Shown: positions 25,900 through 39,819 of the stretch, piece after piece | Layout of the letters: each line of letters opens with the position of its first letter | Position numbering within the stretch: position 1 is the stretch's first letter | NCBI GenBank assembly: GCA_030761205.1 | Contig: JAULJL010000033.1 | Span: 5,153,501 to 5,217,500 of the forward strand | Direction: 5' to 3' | Source of the DNA: Fremontodendron californicum | Lineage: Eukaryota > Streptophyta > Magnoliopsida > Malvales > Malvaceae | DNA length: 64,000 bases | Program-made: the position numbers and the translations under genes | Notes under the pieces: generated by a model | Told to the model about the DNA's origin: nothing | Seen by the model: the letters and a program-made list of their open reading frames with translations, nothing else | The model's database searches: none

Positions 25900-28800
25900 T
25901 GTAGACACCTAATTTTGTCCGGACCACTAAAACAGGCATGTTTTCTTTCTAAATTGATGTTTCAGAATGGAAAAAGACTTTTTTTCATCTTGCAGGTGGT
26001 ACTCCGAGACTTAGTTTAAGAGGGCGAGCAAAAAAAGTCAAACAAGGAAAAAGTCAACCTCGAAAAGTCAACCTTGAAAAGTCAACTATTGAAAAAGTCA
26101 ACCCACTTTTAAAATCAAGATTTGAAGTTCAATTGACAAATGGTGAACTAATTTTGATAATCCGAGGTCTACATCGAAAGATATGGAGTTCGGAAGTTGG
26201 GTTATGGAGATTCAATAGAAATGAAACTCTAATCCGGGAAATTTGGGGAAAAGTGCTTAAACGATCGAATTGGTCGAAACTGAAGGTTCCAAATGAAAGA
26301 TAAGCACTGACTACGCGTAATGGAGAAAACACTTGAAAGAAAAATTGAAAGAAAAGTCAATCCGGAAGAAAACCGAGAATCAGGGTTTTTGGTAGGTTTA
26401 GGTGAAATTGGGAAGAATTATAAGAAATGGCCCGATTCGGTAGGACTAAAGCTCCTAATGAATGAGGAGTGATTAAAAAGGATAGCCCAAGGCTCAATTT
26501 GAAGAAAATCTAAAAATCAGACTTGTTTTGAGCAAAACCGGGTTTCGGAGGTAAAAAGGCAAAATTGGAAAATTTGGGAAAAATAGCAAATGAACTCCAA
26601 AAATTTTGAAAAATTGGAAATCTCATTCTTAAATCATTTCAAAGATATTGGAAAAATAAAATCATGATTCGGAGTTCGTTTGCAAAATGGCCAAATCCCG
26701 AGTCTCCTATGTAGAAATTCAAGAAGATAAATCCCGAAAAAATAAATGAAATCCAAAAATTCTAAAAATTTGCAAATCCCATTTTTAAATTATTTGGAAT
26801 ATATTGGCAAAATAAAATCTTGATTCGGAGTTCGTTTGCAAAATAGCCAAATCACGGGCCCCCTATATAGTAATTCAAGCAGATGAATCCCGAAAAAATA
26901 CCAAATGAGTTCCAAAAATTATGAAAACTTCCAGATCACACTTTTAAATTATTTGGAAGACATTGGTGAAGAAAAATCTTGATTTGGAGCTCGTTTAATA
27001 AATGTTAAAATTTGGGGGCATAAAAGGGCAATTTTGGAAGAAAAAATCCAAATAAATAGCAAATGGACTCGAAAAAATTTGAAAACTTCCAGAATTCAAT
27101 TTTTTATAATTTTGAAAGTATTTAAAAAATAAATTTTGAATTTGGAGTCCGTTTGCCATTTATTTACGTTCGAGGGGCAAAAAGGTCATTTTACCCAAGA
27201 AACCGAAAAGGGCTCTTCTTGCCTTTTAAAAAAAAGAAACATGGGCTGGAAGAAGAGGGGCTGGCTGGCCAAGGCCCAAAAATGGGTAGGAAGTTTCTGA
27301 TTTTTTAATCAAAAGGCCAACAATGAAGAGTTTGCAAATAAGCCATATGGACCAATGCATGAAGAGGGAGAGTGTCAACATAATGGCTTAAGATTCTTGA
27401 ACAGTTGTAATTGTGGATAGCTGATGGCCTAATCTAAGGGTGATAATTTCATGTCTTAAACATCTTGGATCAATAGCCCTTGGATGAAAATTGGTTGATG
27501 GAAAAATGACAACATCCTAGCCTAGAAGGGGTTTTCGGCCACACTAAAGAAGGGCATTCTCTCTTTCATTTTCAGCTACACTCACTCTCTATTCTCTCTT
27601 GCTTTTGGCTGATTTTCTCTCCATTTTTGAAAACAAAAAAGAAAAGAAAAGAAAAGAAAGTTAGAAGAGAAAAAGCTTGAAAAATAGCTTCTAGAGGTTG
27701 CTTTAAGCACCATACTCTTGCACTTTCTTTGATTTTTCATTCTTGATTTGCTGTTTTGATTTTTATTTTGGTCAGTTTCTTTTGATTTTTCTTTTTAAAT
27801 AAGTGTTTTTAATGTTCTTCTTTAAGTTCTTTCTTCATCCTTTCTTATAAAAAGCTCTTGAATTTTTTTCCCCCTTTGTTCTTGAGATGGCCGAATGGTC
27901 TTTTTTTTTTTTAGTTGCTGTTTTGCTTTGTTATTTCATGTTATTTTTTATATTAAATAAATTTTGATGCTTTAAATCTTCTTCTACTACATATACTTGA
28001 AGCTTGTTTTAATTTGGTTGCTTGTTTATATTCATTTATGAGTCTATTATCATGTTTATTTTACTATTCTTGCATTTTTGATTTTTAGTTTTCAAAATGT
28101 TTAAGTTTGTTTATGTTTTATATTTTGTAATCCATGTGTTTGGGAAAATGCTTGTTGGTTTTCATGCCTCTACTTTATATTTGCATGATTTGAGTGTTAT
28201 TCTTTAGTTAAGCATGTTAGTATATCAAGTGTTTGTGAAAATGTCATGCTCATTTTGAACATGAGGCCATTCGGCCACCTTCATTTTGCTTGCCATGTGT
28301 GTGCATTTTTGTGATGTTAGTTGATAGGTTTTTATTTTCATGATGTTTGGTTGAGTATTTTGTTTAAGCATGCCATGTGTTTGTGTTATTGCCATGCATA
28401 TTTTAGGTTTAGGATTGGTTTGTTTGCCATGCATTTTAGACATAGGTTGCATTAAATGCCATGCAAGTTCATTTAGGTCTAGGTCATTTTATTGATGCCA
28501 TGCAATTTTCATGTCATTTAGGTTTTAAATCATGCATTTCATGCATCATATTTGCTGTATTTTTCACGAATTTCATGTTCATGCCACTTAACTTATGACT
28601 TAGGCCAATCAATGGCTCAAAGTCATGCTCACTTGAGCATACTTATGGAAAATTAAAGAGTTGTCAAATTGATTATTCTACCTTTGTGATTTTTTGTACT
28701 TAGCCAATTTTTGCCTAACTTTTTAAAAGTGTTGGCTACTGTTTGTGAACCTTTTAGAGAGTCTCTAATATTTTTACTTTGATTTTTAAATGATTTTATC

Positions 28801-30532
28801 AAAGGCAAAAGAATGTGTTTTGGTAAAACAGTTTTTTCACCCAGTACTCATACTTTCCCAATTTTTCTGGGTATTCATCTTTAATCAGAAACTTAAGCCG
28901 ATTTTTTCCCGTGTAGTTTTACATGTTCTGAGTCTCTAGTATTTTTTTTAGATTTGTTTGAATTTTTAAAAATAGGGTATAAAATCGTGGTTTAAAACTG
29001 GACAGTGGAGTCAGAATTGAATTTGAAGGAAAATCATTTTTCTATTTTGGTTAAGTTACTTAGAGGGGGCTGAATAGGAAGTTTAGCTACTGACTTAGGG
29101 TAGTTTCTAAGCTTTTTTAAACTCTAAAAATGATTTTTTAAGTCTCGGGTTAAGGGTGGTCAAGTCCAAGATTTTAAACTTAGGAAATTAGAGCCATTTA
29201 AAAAGGGTTTAGCTAAGTTTTTATTTTTAATCTAAGCTTTTCAAAATTGTTTTCAAACGATCACAAAGTATTTTTCTTTTAGAATATTTAATTTGATATA
29301 TTTTCCTTAATTAAAGGAAAAATACATTCTCATGCATTGCATTTTCCATATTCATGCATATTATAATATGTAATTTTTGCTATGTTTAATTTTCTTGATG
29401 GTGTTATTATCTTTGATTTAAATTTTTGATATTATATTATTTGTTATATGGTTTTGAATATTTCATGATATCATATGCTTTTTATTTAGTTATTTTTGTC
29501 ATATTATTTAGCATATGCTATGTTCATGCATTGTTATTTTTATTTTCATTTTCATGCATATTATATGATAGCATTATTTTACATTTCATGTCATTTAGAT
29601 TATATGCCATATCATTTATATTTGCCATGTCATTTAAATTATTTCATTTCATATAGAATATATCATGTTACCTAGGTCATTTCATTTCATTTAGAATATA
29701 TCATATAACTTAGGATATTTCATTTCATTTAGAATATGCTAAGACATTTAAATTATATCATATCATTTAAGTTGCATTATATTATTTAGACTTTGCTATG
29801 TCATTTTATTTATGTCATACATATTCATAATCATATTTTTTAAAAATGTTTTAAAAAAGGTAATGATTTTCAATAAAATAAAGATATTCCCGAGTTAAAA
29901 TAATTCATGAATTCTCTGCCGGGTTTGCTGGGGAGGATATCATCAATTATCATTAATAACGGAATATCTTCTTTAAAATGAGAATGATTCGGAAAGTTTT
30001 CCAAACTAATAAAAATTTCTATATTTTGCCACGTTTGTTGGGGAATATAGGAAAATTTTGAATTTATAAATTTCGGATCATTTTCAATTAAAAATGGAAT
30101 TACTTTTTTATTAAATTGGGAATTAACCGGAAATACTAAATTTAAAACCAACTGTTTACCAAGATTTGAGATAACACATGATTAATAAGGTACCGTTTTA
30201 TACGGGCGTTGTGGGGGTGCTAATCCTTCCCCACACGTAACCGAGTCCCGAACCCGCTTCTTTGATTTCTCTGGTTTAAAACACAGACTTGAAATTGGTT
30301 TTTAAAATGTTTTAATTAATTTTAAAATATTTTAGAAAACCAGTTTTAATAAGTGGCCGATCAGACCTAGCTAAAAAAGATTGGTGGCGACTCCATATCT
30401 TTTTCAAGGTCATTTTCAAAACCTTTATTTTTCAAGAGGAATTAAGTTGACTTTTTCTCGTTTTTTTTTAATGTCACGCTTAATGAATAATAAAGTCTTG
30501 CGATGAGACTTGTTATTTTTTAGGTTGCGCCA
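25900..30532 (+). repeat. solo LTR C (Tat/Ogre-like)
   Basis: 4,633 bp from TGTAGACACC to GGTTGCGCCA, inserted in the 3' LTR of B. Host sequence flanks it directly on both sides, with no primer-binding site or internal region. The target duplication is not clear (left TTGGT; right flank reads 'gttatggct'). Near 29308 it lacks about 39 bp found in the LTR of D at 37748, and the LTR at 54008-58269 lacks the same bases. It carries the GTCAA cluster at 26030-26105 and the palindrome at 28625. Confidence 0.8.
30210..30235 (+). other. conserved LTR stem-loop near 3' end
   Basis: TGTGGGG (30210-30216) can pair with CCCCACA (30229-30235), and the loop contains 'gtgctaatcctt'. In B's 3' LTR (33307-33333) the stem is 8 bp, GTGTGGGG/CCCCACAC. 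The segment is among the best conserved of all LTRs here, including E (about 1170-1200). A role in the RNA is possible but unproven. Confidence 0.45.
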
Positions 30533-33500
30533 GTTATGGCTTGCTTCTTTTTTATTTGGAAAGCTAGAGCAAGGTAGCTATGTTCTTTCATGATTTTTTT
30601 TCATACGTTGTTGACATGATTTTGCTATTTTGATTGTTATTTTATTCTCTTTTATGAAAAAAATTTGTTTTTAAAATAAGTTCTAAGGAGCTTCTACTTT
30701 GTTTTTTAAAAGAAATCAAGAAAGCAAGTTTTTCTCTATTTCTTTTCATGTTGGCCGAATGGTTGGGTTTTGTTAAATGATTTTGTGTTTGATTTTACTC
30801 ATTTGATTTGTTGTGGTAGGTTAGCTTTCTTGTGTTAGATTAGCTTACTTGTGCTAGATTAGCTTGATTGTGGTAGGTTAGCTTGATTGTGGTAGCTTAG
30901 TTCTAAACCATGTCATGTGTTTGTGAAAATGCCATGTTAGAATACCATGTGACCATTTGGCCTCCTCCATTTTCTATGCTTTGCATGTGCATTTTCATCT
31001 TATTTAGGTGATAGGTTTGCATTGCATGCCATAATATTGTGTGTTTTGATTTAGTTTTCCATGTGTTTGTGTTAATCCCTTGCTACATTTCTCCATATAG
31101 AATTAGTGGCCTTTCGGCCTCTTCATGTACTCCTTGCCTTGTGTGTGCATTTGCATTTTGTTTAGGTACCATGCTTTGCATTATTATGCCATGAGATTGT
31201 GTATTAGTTGCTGTTTGTTCAGGCATTAGTATTAGGCTTATTGGTCACTATATGTTCATGACATTTTCATGCATTCTCATGACATTTAAGGTCTAGAATC
31301 ATATTGGTATTGCCATGCATACTCCCATGTAGATAAAGTCTAGAATCATATTGGTATTGCCATGCATTTGCTTTGCTATTTAGGTCTTAGGTCACTTTGT
31401 ATTGCCATGCATTTCATATCACTTTAGGTTTAAGTCTCATTTGCATTATTATGCATCTCATGCATACTTAGGTTAGGATTACATTTATTGCCATGCAAGT
31501 TTGTAAGGTCTAGGCCATATTATGCATACCATGCATGTCCCACATCATTTAGGTTTTAAATCATGCATTTCATGCATTCAATTGGCTGTATGTTCATGCA
31601 TCTCATGTCATGCTACATGATTTATGACTTAGGCCAATCAATGGCTCAAAGTCATGCTCACTTGAGCATACTTGTGGAAGATTAAAGAGTTGTCAAATTA
31701 ATTATTCTACCTTTGTGACTTTTTTTACTTAGCCAATTTTTGTCTAACTTTTTAGAGGTATTAGCTACTGTTTGTAGGTCTTTAGGAACGTCTCCAACAT
31801 TTTTACTTTGATTTTTAAATGATTTTATCAAAAGGAAAAAAATGTGTTTTGGCTAAACAGTTTTTCACCCAATACTTGGACTTTCCCAATTTTTCTAGGA
31901 AGTCATCTTTAATTGAAAAATTAAGCTAATTTTTTATCGTGTATTTTTACATGTTCTGAGTCTCCAGTATTTCTTTTAGATTTTTTTTTTATTTTTAAAA
32001 ATAGGTAAAAAATCGTGATTTAAAACTGGACAGTAGAGGTAGATTTGAATTCAAAAGAAAAACAATTGTTAAATTTGGCTAAGGTATTTAGAGGGGTTTG
32101 GTTAGGAACTTTAGCTATTGTCCTAACTTGGTTTTTAGTCTATTTTAAACTTTAAAAATGATTTTGTGAAGCTCGGGTTAAGGGTGGTCAAGTCCTGGAT
32201 TTTAAACTTAGGAAATTAGAGCCTTTTTCAAAGGGAATTCAATCATGAATTATTTTTCATCCAATATTTTCAAAAGTGTTTTCAAACAATCACAAAGTTA
32301 TTTTTGGTTTTAAAAAATTTAATTTGATGTCTTTTCCTAAGGTAGCCGGATATCTTTTTAGATATAGGATTTCCTTATTTAAAGGAAAAAATACACTTTC
32401 ATGCATTGCATTTTTCATATTCATGCATATTGTATAATATATGATTTTTTTTGCTATGATAATTTCTATGGTATTTTTATTATTTTTTATTTATATTTTT
32501 TGGTATGCATATTTCATGATAGCATTATTTTATGTTTTATGATGTCACTTAGGACATTTCATTTCATTTAGGATATTTTATTTCATTTAGAATATCATAT
32601 CATTTAAATCATATCATTTCATTTAGAATATACCATGTTACTTAGGTTATTTCCTTTCATATAGAATATATTATGTCACTTAGGATATTTCATTTCATTT
32701 AGGATATTTCATTTCATTTAAATTTGCTATGTCATTTAAATCATATCATTTAATAGAATATATCATATTACTTAGGATATTTCATTTCATTTAGAGCATA
32801 TCATGTTACTTAGGATATTTCATTTCATTTAGAATATGCTATGCCATTTAAATTATATCATACCATTTAGGTTGCATTATATTATTTAGACTTTGCTATG
32901 TTATTTTATTTATGTCACACATATTCATATTCATATTTTTTAAAATGTTTTGAAAAAGGTAATGATTTTCAATAAAATAAAGATATTCTCGAGTTAAAAT
33001 AATTCATGAGTTCTATGCCGGGTTTGCTGGGGAGGATATCATCAATTAACATTAATAACGGAATATCTTCTTTAAAATGAGAATGATTCGGAAAGTTTTC
33101 CAAACTAATAAAAATTTCTATATTTTGCCACGTTTGTTGGGGAATATAGGAAAATTTTGAATTAATAAATTCCGGATCATTTTCAATTAAAAATGAAATT
33201 ATTTTTCTTTAAATGGGAATTAACTTGAAATACTAAATTAAAAAAATAACTTTTTACCAAGACTTGAGATAACAGATGATTAATAAGGTACCATTTTATA
33301 CGGACGGTGTGGGGTGCTAACCCTTCCCCACACGTAACCGAGTCTCGAAACCGATTCTTCGATTTTCTTTGGTTTATAACGCAGACTTGAAATTGGTTTT
33401 AAAAATGTTTTAATTAATTTTAAAATATTTTACAAAATCAGTATTAATAGGTGGCCAATGACACCTAGCTAAAAAAGATTGGTGACGACTCCATGTCTTT

Positions 33501-33629
33501 TTCAAGGTCATTTTCAAAACCTTCATTTTTCGAGAGGAATTAAGTCGACTTTTCCTCGGGTTTTTTTAATATCACGCTTAACGAATATAAAGTGTTGCGA
33601 TGAGACTTGTTATTTTTTAGGTTGCGACA
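30533..33629 (+). repeat. 3' LTR of element B, right part
   Basis: Collinear with about 12258-15496 of the 5' LTR, but shorter in the zone near 32510 because a stretch is missing after 'tattttttggtatgcat'. It ends TTGCGACA at 33629 and is followed by the AACAC target duplication. A near-identical copy lies at 58270-61366. Confidence 0.85.
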
Positions 33630-33634
33630 AACAC
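33630..33634. other. target-site duplication of element B (right copy)
   Basis: AACAC is identical to 10285-10289. The two copies fix the limits of B. Confidence 0.85.
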
Positions 33635-34326
33635 AATTGAGGATACACAATTCAGAGGAAAAAAAAGAGACTTGGAGATTAAAAATTTGTTTGCTTTGCT
33701 TTTTGTTCTTGAAGAAATTCGGGTTTTCTTTAGTTGGAAGTTTTGAAGTCTAATTTTTTAGAGTTTAGTTTGGAGAATAAAAAAGGGGGAGATGCACCGA
33801 GAAAAGAAGAAAGGCCTTCTAAGTACCCAAGTTTTCCTTGGCATCCGGTTTAGTTCAATCTTCCCTGGTTTGAGTTTAATTCAATGGATGAGCATGCAAT
33901 AAAATAATCAATTTTCGACTGCTCAATCAAGATTCTCTCCGTTAATGGTTTCTTCGAATTTGCATAATAGCCTTAGCATTGATGATCCTTTTGAATTTGC
34001 AAGTTCCCACCTGCATCAAATATGCAATTTAAGAAGGCAGTCATTCTCGCAACTCCCCAAACTTTTGGTCTCAATTGATTTGGACTAATTTTCTTAGGTA
34101 AGTTTTTCTTTTATAATCTATTATCTTAATTATTTGGTTTGGTTAATTTTTACTTTTTTGCTTATTTATTTAGGTATTCACTAGTTATCCTTTTAAATTA
34201 TTAACTTGTCTATTGTTTTTTTTTTTTTTATTTACTTATGTGTTTATTAATTTATCTACACGTTTTTATATGATTAGATGTGATATGTTATGAACATGTG
34301 ATGATGGATGTTATGATTATGTTATG
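33635..34326 (+). repeat. LTR of element A, right fragment
   Basis: This sequence lies between the right target duplication of B and the start of D. It should continue the A LTR begun at 9860, since both fragments flank B. It has a purine-rich start ('gaggaaaaaaaagagacttgg'-like), and no coding frame is seen. It is interrupted at 34327 by D. A copy is at 61367-62062. Confidence 0.6.
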
Positions 34327-37300
34327 TGTAGACATCTAATTTTGTCCGGACCACTAAAACAGGTATGTTTTTTTTCCTAAATTGATGTTTCAGAATGTAA
34401 AAAGACTTTTTCCATCCTGCAGGTGGTACTCCGGGACTTAGGCTAAGAAGGCAAGCATAAAAAGTCAAACTTCAAAAAAGTCAACCCCGAAAAGTCAACC
34501 TCAAAAAGTCAACTACTAAAAAAGTCAACCCACTTTCAAAATCAATATTTGAAGTTCAATTGAAAAATGGCGAAAGAATTTTGATAATCCGAGGTCTACA
34601 TCGAAAGATATGGAGTTCGGAAGTTGGGTTATAGAGATTCAGTAGAAAGAAAACCCTAATTCGGGAAATTTGGGAAAAAGTGCTTAAATGATCGAATTGG
34701 TTGAAATTGAAGGTTCCAAATGAAAGATAAGCACTGACTACGGGTAATAGAGAAACCACTTGAAAGAAAAACTGAAAGAAAAGTCAATCCGGAAGAAAAC
34801 CGAGAATTAGGGTTTTTGGTGGATTTCAGTGAAATTGGGAGGAATTACAGAAATGGCCCGACTTGGTAGGAATAAAGCCCCTAATGGATGACGAGTGATT
34901 AAAAAACGATGGGCCAAGGCTCAATTTGAAGAAAATCTGAAAAGAGGACTTATTTTGAGCAATATCAGGTTTTGGAGACAAAAGGGCAAAATTGGAAAAT
35001 TTGGGAAAAATAGCAAATGAACTCCAAAAATTCTGAAAAATTGCAGATCTCATTCTTAAATCATTTTGAAGAGATTGGCAAAAGAAAATCTTGATTCGGA
35101 GTTTGTTTACAAAATGGCCAAATCTCGGGTCTCCTATGTAGAAATTCAAGAAGATAAATCCGAAAAAATAGCAAATGAACTCCAAAATTTTTGAAAATTT
35201 GCATATATAATTTTTAAATTACTTGGAAGAGATTGGCGAAAGAAAATCTTGATTCGGAGTTCGTTTCCGAAATGGCCAAATCCCGGGCCTCCTATGTAGT
35301 AATTCAAGTAGATAAATCCCGAAAAAATATCAAATGAGTTCCAAAAATTATGAAAACTTCAAGATCACACTTTTAAGTTATTTGGAAGAGATTGGTGAAG
35401 AAAAATCTGGATTTGGAGCTCGTTTAAAAAATGGTAAAGTTTGGGGGCATAAAAGGGCAATTTTGGAAGAAAAATCCAAATAAATAGCAAATGAACTCGG
35501 GAAATTTTGAAATCTTCCAGAATTCAATTTTTTCTATTTTTTAAAGTATTGAAAAAATAAAATTTGAATTTCGAGTCTGTTTCCCATTAATTTACGTTCG
35601 AGGGGCAAAAAGGTCATTTTACCCAAGAAACCGAAAATGGCTCTTATTGCCTTTTAAAAAAATGAAACTTGGGCTGGAAGAAGGGGGGCTGGCCGGCCAA
35701 GGCCCAAAGATGGGTAGGAATTTTCTGATTTTTTAATCAAAAGGCCAAGAATGAAGAGTTAGTTAGTGATTTTTTGATTAAGCGTTTGCAAATAAGCCAC
35801 ATGGACCAATGCATGAAGAGGGAGAGTGTCAACATAATGGCTTAAGATTCTTGAATAGCTGTAATTGTGGATAGCTGATGGCCTAATCTAAGGGTGATAA
35901 TTTCATCTTTTAAACATCTTGGATCAATAGCCCTTGGATGAAAATTGGTTGATGGAAAAATGACAACATCCAAGCCTAGAGGGGAGGTTTCGGCCACAGT
36001 AAAGAGAGGGGGTCTCTCTTTCATTTTCAGCTACACTTATTCTCTATTCTCTCTTGCTTTTGGCTGATGTTCTCTCCATTGTTGAAAAGCAAAAAGAAAA
36101 AGTTTAGAAAAGAAAAGAAAGTTAGAAGAGAAAAAGCTTGAAAGATAGCTTCTAGAGGTTGCTTTTAGCACCATACTCTTGCACTTTCTTTGATTTTTCA
36201 TGCTTGATTTGCTGTTTTGATTATTATTTTGGTGAGTTTCTTTTCATTTTTCTTTTTAAATAAGTGTTTTTAATGTTCTTCTTTAAGTTCCTTCTTCATC
36301 CTTTCTTATAAAAAGCTCTTGAAAAAAAAAATTCCTTAGTTTTTGGATATGGCCGAATGGCCCAATTTTTTTTAGTTGTTGTTTGCTTTGTTATTTTATG
36401 TTATTTTTGATGTTAAATAAGTCTTGATGCTTTAAATCTTCTTCTACTACATAGACTTGAAGCTTGTTTTAATTTGGTTGCTTGTTTATTTCCATTTATG
36501 AGTCTATTATCATGTTTATTTTACTATTCTTGCATTTTTGATTTTCTGTTTTCAAAATGTTTAAGTTTGTTTATGTTTTATATTTTGTAATCCATGTGTT
36601 TGTGAAAATGCTTGTTGGTTTTCATGCCTCTACTTTATATTTGCATGATTTGAGTGTTATTCTTTAGCTAGGCATGTTAGTATATCAAGTGTTTGTGAAA
36701 ATGCCATACTCATTTTGAACATGAGGCCATTCGACCAACTCATTTTATTTGCTTTGTGTGTGCATTTTTGTTATCTTAGTTGATAGGTTTGCATTTTCAT
36801 GATGTTTGGTTGAGTATTTTGTTTAAGCATGCCATGTGTTTGTGTTATTGCCATGCATATTTTAGATTCATGCATTTTAGACATAGGTTGCATTAAATGC
36901 CATGCAAGTTCATTTAGGTCTAGGTTATTTTATTGATGCTATGCATTTTTCATGTCATTTAGGTTTTAAATCATGCATTTCATGCATCATATTTCTGTAT
37001 TTTTCATGCATTTCATGTCCTTGCCACTTGACTTATGACATAGGCCAATCAATGGTTCAAAGTCATGCTCTCTTGAGCATATTTGTGGAAAATTAAAGAG
37101 TTGTCAAATTGATTATTCTACCTTTGTGATTTTTTTTACTTAGCCAATTTTTGTCTAACTTTTCAAAAGTATTAACTACTGTTTGTGAGTCTTTTAGAGA
37201 GTCTATAATATTTTTATTTTGATTTTTAGATGATTTTATCAAAGGCAAAAAAATGTGTTTTGACAAAATAGTTTTTTTACCCAGTACTCGTACTTTTCCG

Positions 37301-38238
37301 ATTTTTCTGGGCAGTCATCTTTAATCATAAAATTAAGCTGATTTTTTTCCGTGTGGTGTTATATGTTCTGAGTCTCCAATATTTTTTTTCAAGTTTTTTG
37401 AATTTTTATAAATAGGGTAAAAAATCATGGTTTAAAACTGGACAGTGGAGTCAGAATTGAATTTGAAGGAAAATCATTTTTTTGTTTTGGTTAAGTTACT
37501 TAGAGGGGGCTGATTAGGAAGTTTAGCTAGTGACTTAGGATAGTTTCTAAGCCTTTTTAAACTCTAAAAATGATTTTTTTAATTCTCGGGTTAAAGGTGG
37601 TCAAGTCCAAAATTTTAAACTTAGGAAATTAGAGCCATTTAAAAAGGGTTTAGCTAAGTTTTTATTTTTAATCTAAGCTTTTCAAAATTGTTTTCAAACA
37701 ATCACAAAGTATTTTGGTTTTAGAATATTTAATTTGATATATTTTCCTAAGGTAGCCGGATATCTTTGTAGATATACGGATTTCCTTAATTAAAGGAAAA
37801 AATACATTCTCATGCCTTGCATTTTTCATATTCATGCATATTATATGATATGTAATTTTTGCTATGTTTAATTTTCATGATGGTGTTATTATCTTTGATT
37901 TAAAATTTTGATATTATATTATTTGTTATATGGTTTTGAATATTTCATGATATCTTATGCTTTTTATTTAGTTATTTTTGTCATATTATTTAGCATATGC
38001 TATGTTCATGCATTATTATTTTTATTTTTATTTTCATGCATATTATATGATAGCATTATTTTATATTTGATGTCATTTTGATTATATGCCATATCATTTA
38101 TATTTGCCGTCTCATTTAAATTATTTCATTTCATATAGAATATATTATGTTACCTTGGTCATTTCATTTCATTTAGAATATATTATGTCACTTAGGATGT
38201 TTTATATCATTTAGAATGTATCATATGATTTAGGATAA
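34327..38238 (+). repeat. 5' LTR of element D, left part
   Basis: It starts TGTAGACATC and is collinear with C and with 54008-58269. The GTCAA cluster is at 34458-34527. It is broken at 38239 by the copia LTR. Compared with C, about 290 bp of LTR (equivalent to 29718-30006) are missing between this part and its continuation near 41687. Confidence 0.85.
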
Positions 38239-39244
38239 TGTTGAAAATAATAGATGCTATATACTGTAAAATGTAACCAGAGAGTAAAAGAAGAACTGAA
38301 TATATATATATATATATACACGAACAGATTCCAACAAATATGTAGAAGCGAACAAAGACACTTACAATAAATGATTTGAAAAAATCAATATCGAGTCAAG
38401 GTAGGACCTTTAACCTTAAGACGTTTTTTGCCTGTCTAAGATAATTACAGTATCGATGCAAATCGTCTCCCAGGTTTCCTCGATAGACACAGCTAACAAA
38501 AGAATGTTGAAGTCTCTCTCTCAAAAGACAAGAATATTTTTGGTGAATTAGTGAATTGAAACAGATACAAACACTCCTATTTATAGATACAGAGAAGTCT
38601 ATTCGGTCAGACACATCTGTTGGACAGGAACCGGTTCTGTCAAAAGACAAGTCTGTTACAATGAACCGGTTCAATCCAACAGGCAAAGACACAACTGAAA
38701 AGGCAAAGAAACCGAACAGACACATTCTAGAAGATGAATTATTCAGACAAACATAAAGCTGGTTGGTGCTGAGCTAGTTCGACTGGTTGGTGTTGAGCAG
38801 GTTCGGTTTGGACAAAAAATTAAGTTGGTTGGGCAGTAAAAAATTAATTACTAATGCAAACACAAACCCAGCCCATCCCAAGCCCAAGCCCGGCCCGACT
38901 CGGTTCAGTGGCGGCGGCGCGCGCGTTTGGTCTAGCCCAAGTTATGTAAGTCCTCACCCTCCACAAAAACTTGGGTGCCCCTTGGGGCCCAACCCATCAT
39001 GACACTCTAGCTTATATAAACTATAAGCTAAAGCCATTCTTAGTCCTATGTGGGATTAACTACCACACATACCTTTAACCAACTTTCCTTCCTATTCAAG
39101 TGGGTAAATAACGAGACTAATTTCTCATTCACTTTGATATCATTTGTGTACGTAAATGTACACCGTGTATCTAACTACGACAACCTACGTATTAGAATAC
39201 GTATTTCGTATATATACACTTAATATATACTATGATATCTAACA
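38239..39244 (-). repeat. 3' LTR of the copia remnant
   Basis: 1,006 bp. On the minus strand it runs from TGTTAGATATC to ATTTTCAACA, with TG...CA ends and a 5-bp inverted TGTTN...NAACA. It contains an AT microsatellite (38301-38318) and a GC-rich patch (38880-38930) unlike the surroundings. Small ORFs inside it are not genes. Confidence 0.85.
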
Positions 39245-39819
39245 ATCCACCATATGAATGGAAATTGTCTGAATAAAATGACAAACTGACTCGGAGTATG
39301 AGAGAGACTTTCTTTGAAGAGTAATTGCATCAAGATAGGTAGCTTTTGGCTAATAACAATCGGATTTACTCGGCTAACTTGTGAACATGATGTCTTGAAC
39401 TATTCAGCCTTTAGTGTAAACCAAGACAATAATTATCACACAATCCACCTTCGAACATCTTCGGTTCTCACGGTTGTGTCCATTTTGGCCTCGGACACTA
39501 CCTGGTTTCTTATGAGTACTCTAGAGGAATTAGCCTGATCAATTCTCATAGAAGTGGCCACTTTTCTTACTCAAAATAGGTGATTGCTCATTAAGAGTAT
39601 CCTGCAATACCCCACTTGATTATTTATCAAGCTATAGGAATCATTAAAAGCATAGCTTATCCTACCTTGCAGGCAGCACTAAATCATGATATGAATGGAT
39701 AAGAGTGTTTAACTCTTTTAGTGCTTACACACAGTTACATAATTTAGTTGTCCCTTTTGAACCTAGATCTTGGGATCTCCAGTCAGCTAGGTTGGGTTTC
39801 CACTATGTAACTTTAATTT

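Larger units (their letters stand above)
10290..33629 (+). mobile_element. element B: Tat/Ogre-like LTR retrotransposon, pol-less
   Basis: Bounded by matching AACAC target duplications at 10285-10289 and 33630-33634. It has a 5' LTR (10290-15496), tRNA-Arg primer-binding site, leader, two degenerate gag segments, a long 3' UTR with tandem repeats, and a 3' LTR split by solo LTR C (25900-30532). Without C it is about 18.7 kb. No protease, RT, RNase H or integrase sequence is recognisable, so it would need enzymes from a relative. Confidence 0.85.

Noticed and set aside
29426..29656. Hydrophobic 76-residue frame, repeated at 57541-57729
   Set aside because: T-rich LTR sequence read in one frame. 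The copy exists because the LTRs are homologous; it is not a membrane protein gene.
25895..30540. Target-site duplication for solo LTR C
   Set aside because: Left TTGGT and right 'gttat' do not match. A decayed duplication is possible but cannot be claimed.
38556..38756. 66-residue frame with charged residues
   Set aside because: Lies wholly within the copia LTR. No homologue is recognised.
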